A stretch of 11,777 bases of DNA from Magnetospirillum sp. (GCA_016183945.1 JACPDP010000065.1:1-11777); one strand, 5' to 3'. Shown: positions 1-7,151, numbered from the stretch's first letter. The notes: generated from the letters alone by a model not told the origin. Numbers and translations are program-made.

Positions 1-741
1 CTCAACGCCCGCCAGCAGAACGCCTGGCTTTATCACGGCGGCGGCATGGCGCTGATGCGCGAGTTCTTCAAGGGCTACAACGTCGTGAACTACCCGGGCG
101 GCAACACCGGCGTGCAGATGGGCGGCTGGTTCCGCAAGGAGATCAACACCGTCGAGGACCTCAGGGGCCTCAAGATGCGCATCGGCGGCTATGCCGGCAA
201 GGTGATGGAGAAGCTGGGGCTGGTGCCGCAGCAGATTGCCGGCGGCGACATCTATCCGTCGCTGGAGAAGGGCACCATCGATGCCGCCGAGTGGGTCGGC
301 CCCTATGACGACGAAAAGCTCGGCTTCTACAAGGTGGCGCCGTACTACTATGCGCCCGGCTGGTGGGAAGGCGGCCCCAACGTCTCGTTCCTGATCAACG
401 ACAAGGCGTTGGACGCCCTGCCCAAGAGCTACAAGGCGATCCTGGAGGCGGCCTGCGCCGAATCCAACATCGACATGCAGGCCAAGTACGACGTCAACAA
501 CACTCTGGCGTTGAAGCGTCTGGTGGGCAGTGGCGTCAAGCTGCGCTATTTCTCCAAGGCGATCATGGACGCCTGCCACAAGTCGGCCATGGAATTGTAT
601 GCCGAGGAATCGGCCCGCAACCCGAAGTTCAAGAAGATCTATGACGCCTGGAAGCCCTTCCAGGACGCCCAGCTCGAATGGTTCGGCGTCGCCGAAGCCT
701 CGTTCGACCGCTATATGCAGTTGACCCGCAAGCCCGGCTGA
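1..741 (+). CDS. dctP: TRAP transporter substrate-binding protein, DctP/FcbT1-TakP type (5' end missing)
   Basis: Periplasmic solute receptor of a TRAP transporter; it would capture a carboxylate-like substrate and hand it to the DctQM permease. The reading frame is open from the first base, giving 246 codons; relatives are about 360 residues, so the signal peptide and about a third of the protein lie outside the window. The ATG at 46 is internal, because the upstream codons continue the fold. Visible marks are the conserved arginine in LKMRIGG (Arg codon 178-180), which in this superfamily binds the substrate carboxylate, and the Glu-Trp pair in AAEWVGPYDDEK (289-294). That pair resembles the Glu-Trp near the sodium/substrate site of Rhodobacter TakP, although spacing from the arginine may differ by a few residues. 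The closest style is the mannitol/chloroaromatic (FcbT1) or 2-oxo-acid (TakP) subgroup. Substrate cannot be named from sequence. Unusually, the gene converges on its likely permease genes instead of preceding them. Confidence 0.9.
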   Translation, partial: LNARQQNAWLYHGGGMALMREFFKGYNVVNYPGGNTGVQMGGWFRKEINTVEDLRGLKMRIGGYAGKVMEKLGLVPQQIAGGDIYPSLEKGTIDAAEWVGPYDDEKLGFYKVAPYYYAPGWWEGGPNVSFLINDKALDALPKSYKAILEAACAESNIDMQAKYDVNNTLALKRLVGSGVKLRYFSKAIMDACHKSAMELYAEESARNPKFKKIYDAWKPFQDAQLEWFGVAEASFDRYMQLTRKPG

Positions 742-760
742 TCGGGCTTTCGGTACCGGA

Positions 761-795
761 AAAGGAAAGCCCCGCGAAAGCGGGGTCTTCTGTTT
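761..795 (+). terminator. Rho-independent terminator of dctP, probably bidirectional
   Basis: A perfect 6-bp GC stem (770-775 with 780-785) closes a GAAA loop and is followed on the plus strand by a T-rich run, TCTTCTGTTT. On the minus strand the same stem is followed by CTTTCCTTTT, so it could also stop transcription coming from dctM. A weaker inverted repeat, AGCCCG/CGGGCT (731-736 and 743-748), overlaps the dctP stop codon just upstream. The 16-bp stem-loop core is identical to that of the palindrome at 6174-6189. Confidence 0.75.
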
Positions 796-811
796 GGAAA
801 ACCGAAGGACT

Positions 812-837
812 CGGCGAGCCAGGTGCTTGGCTCGCCG
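812..837 (-). terminator. Hairpin immediately downstream of dctM
   Basis: Perfect 10-bp inverted repeat CGGCGAGCCA (812-821) and TGGCTCGCCG (828-837) with a 6-nt loop, starting three bases past the dctM stop codon. On the minus strand it is followed by AGTCCTTCGGTTTT, only moderately U-rich, so it is either a weak intrinsic terminator or an mRNA 3'-end stabiliser. It sits beside the bidirectional terminator in the convergent dctP/dctM junction. Confidence 0.6.
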
Positions 838-840
838 ATA

Positions 841-2268
841 TCAGTATTCCGCCTGTGGCACATTCATCTTGATCTGCTCCGGATCGATCACGATGTCGCC
901 GCCAAGGAAGCCGGTGACCATCTCGGGGAAGCCGATCACCAGCGCCACCATGATCACCTGGATGACCACGAAGGGCACCGCACCCCAGTAGATCTGGCCG
1001 GTGGTGATCTTGGCCATCGTCTTGCCGGTGAACCTGTCCAGGTAGTCCACCTTGGGCGCCACGCTGCGCAGGTAGAACAGGGCGAAGCCGAACGGCGGGT
1101 GCATGAACGAGGTCTGCATGTTGACCCCCAGCAGCACGCCGAACCAGATCAGGTCGATGCCCAGCTTCTCCGCCACCGGACCCAGCAGCGGCACGATGAT
1201 GAAGCTGAGTTCGAAGAAGTCGAGGAAGAAGGCCAGCACGAACACCAGGATGTTGACGACGATCAGGAAGCCCAGCTTGCCGCCGGGCAGGCTGGTCAGC
1301 AGGTGCTCGACCCACAGGTCGCCGTTGACGCCGCGGAACACCAGGCCGAACACCGTCGAGCCCACCAGGATGAAGACCACGAAGGACGACAGCTTGGCTG
1401 TGCTGTCCATGGCCTGCCGGGTGAGGTTCCAGGACAGCTTGCGCTTGATCAGCGCCAGGATCAGGGCGCCGGCGGCTCCCATGGCGCCGCCTTCGGTGGG
1501 GGTGGCGATGCCGAGGAAGATGGTGCCCAGCACCAGGAAGATCAGCACCAGCGGCGGCACCAGGCACACCACCACCCGTTGCAGCAGCTTGAGGCCGCGC
1601 AGAGTGCGCGCCTCAAGCGGCAGCGCCGGGGCGGCTTTGGGGTTGAAGATGGTGGTGAGCAGGACAAAGCCGGTGTAGAGGCCGGTGAGGACGAGGCCGG
1701 GCACGAAGGCGCCGGCATACATGTCGCCCACCGAGCGGCCCAACTGGTCGGCCATGATGATCAGCACCAGCGACGGCGGAATGATCTGGGCCAAGGTTCC
1801 CGAGGCGGCGATGACGCCCGAGGCCAAGCGGCGGTCGTAGCCGTAGCGCAGCATGATGGGCAGCGAGATCAGCCCCATGGAGATCACCGAGGCCGCCACC
1901 ACGCCGGTAGTCGCCGCCAGCAGGGCGCCGACGAAGATCACCGCATAGGCCAGACCGCCGCGGACCGGCCCGAACAACTGCCCGATGGTGTCGAGCAAAT
2001 CCTCGGCCATGCCGGAGCGTTCGAGGATCAGCCCCATGAAGGTGAAGAACGGGATGGCCAGCAGGGTGTCGTTGCGCATGATGCCGAATACCCGTTCCGG
2101 CAGCGCCTGGAACAGGCTGGAGTTGAGCAGCCCCAGTTCCATGCCGAGCAGGCCGAAGACGATACCGTTGGCGGCCAGGGCGAAGGCCACCGGATAGCCG
2201 CACAGCAGAAACAGCATCAACGCCCCGAACATCAAGGGCGCCATGTTGATGATGAGGAAGGCGCTCAT
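841..2268 (-). CDS. dctM: TRAP transporter large permease subunit DctM (FcbT3-like)
   Basis: Large, many-spanning inner-membrane subunit that carries the sodium-coupled transport path of a TRAP system. The 475-residue protein is hydrophobic throughout, with about a dozen helices. Family landmarks include the GALLAATTGVVAAS stretch (about 114-127), the re-entrant loop motif QIIPPS (161-166), the matching loop GIATPTEGGAMG (253-264), and NMQTSFMHPPFGFALFYL (383-400) near the C-terminus. The length fits the longer FcbT3/TakM class. Its ATG overlaps the dctQ stop by four bases (ATGA), so the two subunits are translationally coupled. A GAGGGGG ribosome-binding sequence lies about 7 nt upstream and could pair with the CCCC that directly precedes the ATG, forming a GGGG-AAA-CCCC hairpin. 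The matching DctP is most likely the convergent gene at the left edge. Assignment as DctM is secure; the substrate is unknown. Confidence 0.95.
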   Translation of the reverse strand: MSAFLIINMAPLMFGALMLFLLCGYPVAFALAANGIVFGLLGMELGLLNSSLFQALPERVFGIMRNDTLLAIPFFTFMGLILERSGMAEDLLDTIGQLFGPVRGGLAYAVIFVGALLAATTGVVAASVISMGLISLPIMLRYGYDRRLASGVIAASGTLAQIIPPSLVLIIMADQLGRSVGDMYAGAFVPGLVLTGLYTGFVLLTTIFNPKAAPALPLEARTLRGLKLLQRVVVCLVPPLVLIFLVLGTIFLGIATPTEGGAMGAAGALILALIKRKLSWNLTRQAMDSTAKLSSFVVFILVGSTVFGLVFRGVNGDLWVEHLLTSLPGGKLGFLIVVNILVFVLAFFLDFFELSFIIVPLLGPVAEKLGIDLIWFGVLLGVNMQTSFMHPPFGFALFYLRSVAPKVDYLDRFTGKTMAKITTGQIYWGAVPFVVIQVIMVALVIGFPEMVTGFLGGDIVIDPEQIKMNVPQAEY

Positions 2269-2831
2269 GGGGTTTCCCCCTCGATGGGGGTCAGGGGCGG
2301 GTGGTGGCCGTGCTCGCCGGGATCGGGAAGGATGCCGTTGAGGATGGCGATCTTCTTGATCAACTCGGACAGGCCCTGCAACAGCAGCAAGGTGAAGCCC
2401 ACCGGGATCATCGCCTTGACCGGCCAGCGCAGCAGCCCGCCGGCATCGCCCGACATCTCATTGCGAAAATAGGATTCCACCACCATGGGCCAGGACAGCT
2501 TGAGGATCAGCAGCGCCATGGGGAACAGGAAGAAAAGCGTTCCCAGGATGTCGATCCACAGATGCACCCGCCGCGACATCCTGCCGGCGACGACGTCGAT
2601 GCGGATATGCTCGTTCTTCAGCAGCGTGTAGCCGGCCGACAGCAGGAACACCACCGAGAACAGGTACCACTGCACCTCAAGCCAGGCATTGGAACTGGTG
2701 GAGAAGATGTAGCGCACCGAGGCGTTGCCGGCGCTGACCACCACCATCACCAGGATCAGCCAATAGACCGTCCGCCCGACGCGCTCGTTCAACGCGTCGA
2801 TGAGCGAACTCAGCGAGAGTAAGGATTTCAA
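2265..2831 (-). CDS. dctQ: TRAP transporter small permease subunit DctQ
   Basis: Small inner-membrane partner of DctM, needed for assembly and activity of the TRAP permease. The 188 residues contain four predicted membrane helices (about 21-38, 54-71, 93-111, 139-156). Family features are the WLEVQWYLF segment at the start of helix 2 (50-58) and NEHIRIDVV just after it (73-81). The cytoplasmic tail is His/Pro-rich. The start is TTG at 2831: a GGGAG ribosome-binding sequence lies 9 nt upstream, the predicted N-terminus is normal for the family, and I found no ATG in frame in the spacer back to 2906. It overlaps dctM by ATGA. putA ends 114 bp upstream on the same strand with no clear terminator between, so read-through from putA is possible. 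Confidence 0.93.
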   Translation of the reverse strand: MKSLLSLSSLIDALNERVGRTVYWLILVMVVVSAGNASVRYIFSTSSNAWLEVQWYLFSVVFLLSAGYTLLKNEHIRIDVVAGRMSRRVHLWIDILGTLFFLFPMALLILKLSWPMVVESYFRNEMSGDAGGLLRWPVKAMIPVGFTLLLLQGLSELIKKIAILNGILPDPGEHGHHPPLTPIEGETP

Positions 2832-2840
2832 TGAAGCAAT

Positions 2841-2845
2841 CTCCC
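2841..2845 (-). promoter_or_regulatory. Ribosome-binding site of dctQ, supporting a TTG start
   Basis: The minus strand reads GGGAG at this position, 9 nt before the TTG at 2831-2829. Good complementarity to the anti-Shine-Dalgarno sequence and normal spacing are the main reasons for accepting the non-ATG start. Confidence 0.6.
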
Positions 2846-2945
2846 GATCCTGCTGCCGCTCCTCGACTCCCGGGGGAGGGGGCGACTTTGCCGCATGGCA
2901 TACTATGGCACAGGGGGTGGAAGTGGTCCATATGGGGTGGCGTGG

Positions 2946-5900
2946 TCATATTTTTTGACCAGATTCCTCCCCCAGCGACAGCAGCGCCGCGTTGCCTCCG
3001 GCGGCGGTGGTGTTGATGGTGACGGTGCGCTCGACGGCGAAGCGGGGCAGGGTGAAGGGGCCGCCGGCCTTGGGACCGGTGCCGGACAGGCCCTCGCCGC
3101 CGAACGGCTGGCTGCCCACCACGGCGACGATCTGGCTGCGGTTGACGTAGAGGTTGCCCACCTTCAGCCGGCGGCGGATGAACTCCACCGTGGCGTCGAT
3201 GCGGCTGTGGATGCCCAGCGTCAGGCCGCAGCCGGTGCCGGCCACCGCCGCGCAAACCGCATCGAGGCGATCGGCCCCGAACGGCACCACATGCAGGAAC
3301 GGGCCGAACACCTCGCCGCCCAGCGCGCCGATGTCATCCAGCACGACGGCGCGGGGGGCGAAGAAGGTGCCGTGCCGGCAGTCCGGCCCCAGGCGGCACT
3401 GCACCAGCGGCCGCGGCATGCCGGCGGCGTGGGCTTGCAGGGCGTCCAGGGCATCCTGATCGATGACCGGGCCGACATCGGTGGCGAGGCGGGCGGGGTC
3501 GCCGACCACCAGCTCCTCGGCGGCGCCGGCCAGCATGCGGGTGATGCGCGGGAACACGTCCTGCTGGACGAACAGCAGCCGTGCCGCCGAACAGCGCTGG
3601 CCGGCGGAGCGGAAGGCGCTGTCCAGCACGTCGGCCACCACCTGCTCGGGCAGTGCCGAAGAGTCGACGATCATGGCGTTCTGGCCGCCGGTTTCGGCGA
3701 TCAGCGGCACCAGAGGACCCTCCCGCACCGCCAGTCGGCCGGCGATGGCCCGTGCCGTGGCCATGGCGCCGGTGAAGGCGACGCCGGCCACTCCCGGCTG
3801 CCGGATCAGGGCTTCGCCCACCGAGCCGTCGCCGGGCAGCAGGTGCAACACGTTGGGCGGCACACCCGCCTGGTGCAGCAGGCGCACCGCGTGGGCGGCC
3901 ATCAGCGGCGTCTGCTCGGCCGGCTTGGCGACCACGGCGTTGCCGGCGGCCAGGGCGGCGGCCACCTGGCCGGTGAAGATGGCCAGCGGGAAGTTCCACG
4001 GTGAGATGCAGGCGAATACGCCGCGGCCATGCAGCGACAGCGTGTTGCTCTCACCCGCCACCCCCGGCAGCGGTTGGGGGAGGAACAGCCGGCGCGCCTC
4101 GGCGGCGTAGAAGCGCAGGAAGTCGACCGCCTCGCGCATCTCGGCCGCGGCATCGCCAATGGTCTTGCCGGCCTCGCGGACCGCCACCGCCATCAGCGTC
4201 GCGGCATGGTCCTCGTAGAGGTCGGCGGCCCGCTCCAGGATGGCGGCGCGGTTCTCGGCGTCGCGGCCATCCCACCCATCCGCGGCCTCGACCGCCAAGC
4301 TCACCGCGCGGGCGATCTCGGCGGGCTGGGCGGCGGTCACCGTTCCCACCGTGCGGCGGCGGTCGGCGGGGTCCTGCACCGGCTCGGTCGGGCCGCCGCC
4401 GACCTCGTCGCCGCCCACCACCGGCGCGGCGCTCCAGTGGTGCGAGGCGGCCTCGGCCATGGCGGCGTCCAGCTTGTCCAGTGTCGGCGGATCGGTGAGG
4501 TCGAGGCCGCGCGAATTCCGCCGGGGCGAAAACAGGTCGGCCGGCAGCGGGATGCGCGGGTCGGCCTTGGGGCTGGCGGCCGCCAGTGCGGCGACCGGGT
4601 CGGCCGCCACAACCTCCACCGGCACCGTCTCGTCGGCGATGCGGTTGACGAACGAGGTGTTGGCGCCGTTCTCCAGCAGCCGGCGCACCAGATAGGGCAG
4701 CAGGTCCTCGTGGCTGCCCACCGGGGCGTAGGTGCGGCAGGGATGCTGTCCCACCACCTGGGCGTAGAGCGCCTCGCCCATGCCGTGCAGCCGCTGGAAT
4801 TCCCAGTCCCGCCGATCACCCGCCATGTCCGTCACGGCGGCGACGGTGTAGGCGTTGTGGGTGGCGAACTGGGGGAAGAAGGCGGCCGGCGCCGCCAGCA
4901 GCTTCCTGGCGCAGACCAGAAAGCAGGCGTCGGTGGCGGCCTTGCGGGTGAACACCGGGAAGGCGGCGAGGCCGCGCTCCTGCGCCCGCTTGATCTCGCT
5001 GTCCCAATAGGCGCCCTTGACCAGCCGCACCATCAGGCGGCGGCGGCGGGCCTGGGCCAGTTCGCCCAGCCAGTCGACCAGCGCGGGGGCGCGCTTCTGG
5101 TAGGCCTGCACCGCCAGTCCGAAGCCCTCCCAGCCGCCGAGGCCCGGTTCGGCCAGCACCGCCTCGACCACGTCCAGAGTAGGCTCCAGCCGGTCGGCCT
5201 CCTCGGCGTCGACGGTGAGGCCGATGCCGGCGGCCGCCGCCAACCGGCACAGTTCGCCCAGCCGGGGTACCAGTTCGGCCAGCAGGCGGGCGCGCTGGGC
5301 GAACTCGAAGCGGGGATGCAGCGCCGACAGCTTGACCGAGATGCCCGGTGCCGTCACCGGCTCGCCGCCCACCCGGCCGAGAGCGGCAATGGCGCCGGCA
5401 TAGGCATCGAAGTAGCGCAGGGCGTCGGCGCCGGTGCGGGCGGCCTCGCCCAGCATGTCGAAGGAATGGCGGAAGCCCCTGCGCTCCCACTCGGCCGCGC
5501 GGGTCAGGGCCTCGTCGATGCTGCGGCCCATGACGAATTGGCGGGCCATGATGCGCATGCCCTGAGCCAGCGCCTCGCGCACCACCGGCTCGCCGGCCCG
5601 GGCCGCCAGACGCCCGGCGGCGGCGGCCAACCCGCCCTCCGCCACCGGCTCGTCGAGGCGCAGCAGCCGCCCGGTCAGCATCAGTGCCCAGGTGGAGGCG
5701 TTGACGAAGGCCGACGGGCTGTGTCCCAGGTGGCGCCGCCATTCGGCGCCGCCCACCTTGTCGCGGATCAGGCGGTCGGCGGTGGCCGGGTCGGGGATGC
5801 GCAGCAGCGCCTCGGCCAGGCACATCAGCACCACGCCCTCCTGGCTGGAGAGCTTGTATTCCGACAGGAAGGCGTCGAGGTCGCCGAGGCGGGTGCGGCG

Positions 5901-6065
5901 CTGGCGCACCCCGTCCACCAGCCGCACGGCGGCGGCGGCCACGCCCTCGGGCTGGCGGGCCGCCTCGATCAGGCGCGCGGCGGCGGTGTCCTCGTCCTCG
6001 GCCACGGCGTGGCGGAGCCGCAGCCGGGCAGGCGAGGGGGCGGGCAGGGGGGCGGAGAAGAGCAT
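2946..6065 (-). CDS. putA: Bifunctional proline dehydrogenase / L-glutamate gamma-semialdehyde dehydrogenase PutA
   Basis: Oxidises proline to glutamate in two steps: an FAD-dependent proline dehydrogenase passes electrons to the membrane quinone pool, then an NAD-dependent aldehyde dehydrogenase oxidises the semialdehyde, with channelling between sites. At 1039 residues it is the short type of PutA. It lacks the N-terminal ribbon-helix-helix of E. coli PutA, so it should not repress its own gene. The proline dehydrogenase barrel spans about 160-475 and ends in YLVRRLLENGAN, whose paired arginines (461-462) bind the proline carboxylate. The dehydrogenase half spans about 560-1010: SPWNFP (Asn691), Lys714 in AKPAE, Glu791 in AETGGQN, and the nucleophile Cys825 in GQRCSA. 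The C-terminal NTTAAGGNA motif (1018-1026) is also typical. No catalytic residue appears missing. The ATG at 6065 is the first possible start after an in-frame stop, with only a weak GGGG ribosome-binding sequence. It lies upstream of dctQM on the same strand. Confidence 0.97.
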   Translation of the reverse strand: MLFSAPLPAPSPARLRLRHAVAEDEDTAAARLIEAARQPEGVAAAAVRLVDGVRQRRTRLGDLDAFLSEYKLSSQEGVVLMCLAEALLRIPDPATADRLIRDKVGGAEWRRHLGHSPSAFVNASTWALMLTGRLLRLDEPVAEGGLAAAAGRLAARAGEPVVREALAQGMRIMARQFVMGRSIDEALTRAAEWERRGFRHSFDMLGEAARTGADALRYFDAYAGAIAALGRVGGEPVTAPGISVKLSALHPRFEFAQRARLLAELVPRLGELCRLAAAAGIGLTVDAEEADRLEPTLDVVEAVLAEPGLGGWEGFGLAVQAYQKRAPALVDWLGELAQARRRRLMVRLVKGAYWDSEIKRAQERGLAAFPVFTRKAATDACFLVCARKLLAAPAAFFPQFATHNAYTVAAVTDMAGDRRDWEFQRLHGMGEALYAQVVGQHPCRTYAPVGSHEDLLPYLVRRLLENGANTSFVNRIADETVPVEVVAADPVAALAAASPKADPRIPLPADLFSPRRNSRGLDLTDPPTLDKLDAAMAEAASHHWSAAPVVGGDEVGGGPTEPVQDPADRRRTVGTVTAAQPAEIARAVSLAVEAADGWDGRDAENRAAILERAADLYEDHAATLMAVAVREAGKTIGDAAAEMREAVDFLRFYAAEARRLFLPQPLPGVAGESNTLSLHGRGVFACISPWNFPLAIFTGQVAAALAAGNAVVAKPAEQTPLMAAHAVRLLHQAGVPPNVLHLLPGDGSVGEALIRQPGVAGVAFTGAMATARAIAGRLAVREGPLVPLIAETGGQNAMIVDSSALPEQVVADVLDSAFRSAGQRCSAARLLFVQQDVFPRITRMLAGAAEELVVGDPARLATDVGPVIDQDALDALQAHAAGMPRPLVQCRLGPDCRHGTFFAPRAVVLDDIGALGGEVFGPFLHVVPFGADRLDAVCAAVAGTGCGLTLGIHSRIDATVEFIRRRLKVGNLYVNRSQIVAVVGSQPFGGEGLSGTGPKAGGPFTLPRFAVERTVTINTTAAGGNAALLSLGEESGQKI

Positions 6066-6077
6066 GGCAACCCCGGA

Positions 6078-6098
6078 AGCATCTCCCTATGAGATGCT
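6078..6098 (-). promoter_or_regulatory. Perfect inverted repeat in the putA leader
   Basis: AGCATCTC (6078-6085) and GAGATGCT (6091-6098) form a perfect 8-bp dyad around a 5-nt centre, 12 bp before the putA start codon. It could be an operator, since this PutA has no DNA-binding domain of its own, or a leader hairpin that affects translation. No convincing -35/-10 pair was found around it. Confidence 0.5.
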
Positions 6099-6167
6099 CT
6101 GCTACGCAATCGGATGCAAGGCTTGATCCTGGAGGGCGGGTGAAGGGATATCGTCCTTAATGTTTCT

Positions 6168-6197
6168 CGTCACCCCCGCGAAAGCGGGGGTCCATGG
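6168..6197 (+). repeat. REP-like palindrome, copy A
   Basis: An 8-bp perfect stem (6172-6179 with 6184-6191, ACCCCCGC/GCGGGGGT) around a GAAA loop, flanked by CGTC and CCATGG. It matches copy B in reverse orientation at all but a few positions, and shares a 16-bp core with the dctP terminator at 770-785. Confidence 0.8.
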
Positions 6198-6240
6198 TTG
6201 GAGCAGAGGAAATGCGAGGCCGGAAATCGTGTCGGCGGCA

Positions 6241-6270
6241 ACATGGATTCCCGCCTTCGCGGGAATGACG
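6241..6270 (-). repeat. REP-like palindrome, copy B (inverted)
   Basis: An 8-bp perfect stem (6247-6254 with 6259-6266; ATTCCCGC on both strands) around a 4-nt loop. Relative to copy A, the two outer C-G pairs after the A-T pair are replaced by T-A pairs on both arms, so pairing is preserved. Confidence 0.8.
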
Positions 6271-6314
6271 GCCTTGTTTACGGGAACATCCTCCTTCACC
6301 CGATTGCCCTGTCC

Positions 6315-7151
6315 CTAACCGTCCCCCGCTGGGCGAGGCGATAATTCTCGCAGATTATTCCGCACCGCGTCCCATTCCGGATGACGGGCCGCCGCCTGTC
6401 GCAGCCACGCCACCGCCTCGTCGCGCTCGTCGGCCGCCAGCAGGGCGTTGCCCAGCCCCACCGAGGCCGCCAGGCTGTCCGGCCAGCGGTCCAGCATGGC
6501 CCGGTAGGCGGTGGCGGCGGCACCGGGATAGCCGGCACGCTCCAGCCCCGCCGCGGCGCGGGCCACCGCCAGCTCACCGGCGGCGGCCGGCAGCGTGTCG
6601 GGCGGCAGCACCACCAGCGCCCAGCCGCCGCCCCGCCTCCAGGTGTGCTCGAAGGTGTCGAGCGGCAACTCCTGGGGTTCGTCGCCGCCGGAATGCAGGC
6701 GGATGGAGCGGGCGCCGAGGTCGTAGCCCACCGCCACCGCGAAATGCCAACGCGGCACCCAGTCGAGGCCCAGGTTCTGCAGCACGACCACCGGGTGGCC
6801 GGCGGCCAGTTCGGCCAGCACCGAGGCGAGCCCGTCCAGCGCCACCGCCAGCCGCGCCCGCCGCCGGGCTGCCGTTGCCAAGTCGGCGGCCAGGCTGCCC
6901 TCGCGGCCGGGAGTGTAGACCTGCGGTTCCAGGTGGCGGGGCGAGGTCGAAAGCCCGCTCCAGGCCAACGCCATGGCCAAGGCCGCCGGACCGCAGGTGT
7001 GCTCGGTCTGGGGGAAGTTGGGCACCAAGGCCACCGCGACCCGCGCCGGCAGCATCCCCGGCCGCGCCACCACCGCCTCGGTGGCGGGGGCGGCGCAGGC
7101 GGAGAGCAGCAGTCCGGCGCAGACCGCCAGCCATTTGGGCGCGGCGGTCAG
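6315..7151 (-). CDS. PA2778-family C39-like cysteine peptidase, lipoprotein with C-terminal TPR-like repeats
   Basis: Predicted envelope cysteine peptidase of the bacteriocin-processing (C39-like) fold. From the proposed start, residues 2-19 form a lipoprotein signal peptide with lipobox LSAC (Cys19 lipidated). The catalytic Cys53 lies in HTCGPAALAMA and the catalytic His136 in RWHFAVAVGYD, with the usual spacing. Residues about 195-270 are Ala/Leu-rich helices resembling two TPR units (for example PDSLAASVGLGNALLAADE). The start is the difficulty. Only CTG at 7151, overlapping the TGA of the upstream gene (CTGA), gives the complete signal peptide; no ATG, GTG or TTG lies in frame nearby upstream. 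The next starts, a GTG pair and then ATG at residue 33, would remove the lipobox. Translation is therefore inferred to be coupled to the PA2779-family gene. Known as a conserved pair with PA2779; its natural substrate is, as far as I know, undetermined. Confidence 0.85.
   Translation of the reverse strand: MTAAPKWLAVCAGLLLSACAAPATEAVVARPGMLPARVAVALVPNFPQTEHTCGPAALAMALAWSGLSTSPRHLEPQVYTPGREGSLAADLATAARRRARLAVALDGLASVLAELAAGHPVVVLQNLGLDWVPRWHFAVAVGYDLGARSIRLHSGGDEPQELPLDTFEHTWRRGGGWALVVLPPDTLPAAAGELAVARAAAGLERAGYPGAAATAYRAMLDRWPDSLAASVGLGNALLAADERDEAVAWLRQAAARHPEWDAVRNNLRELSPRPAGDG

Larger units (their letters stand above)
6138..6301. repeat. Composite inverted-repeat element (REP/MITE-like) between putA and the PA2778 gene
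   Basis: Two 30-bp palindromic units lie in opposite orientation (6168-6197 and 6241-6270). They are flanked by an outer exact 9-bp inverted repeat, GGGTGAAGG (6138-6146) and CCTTCACCC (6293-6301). The whole is about 164 bp with nested dyads. Its six-frame translation gives the VIPAKAGIH and WTPAFAGVT strings familiar from dispersed intergenic palindromes of proteobacteria, so it is treated as non-coding. It also contains the space where a putA promoter would be expected. Confidence 0.7.

Noticed and set aside
823..2472. 549-codon plus-strand open frame opposite dctM/dctQ
   Set aside because: Its translation is rich in His, Gln, Glu and Gly with no recognisable fold, typical of antisense frames in GC-rich genes; the minus strand holds clear DctM and DctQ.
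2860..2945. Intrinsic terminator after putA
   Set aside because: Only small GC dyads such as CTCC/GGAG (2867-2878) are visible and none is followed by a U-run on the minus strand.
4029..6092. 687-codon plus-strand open frame opposite putA
   Set aside because: Low-complexity His/Gly/Ala/Gln-rich antisense frame; the opposite strand encodes PutA with intact catalytic motifs.
6102..6299. 65-codon minus-strand frame containing VIPAKAGIH and WTPAFAGVT
   Set aside because: The strings are translations of the two palindromic repeat units at 6168-6197 and 6241-6270, a known source of false hypothetical proteins.
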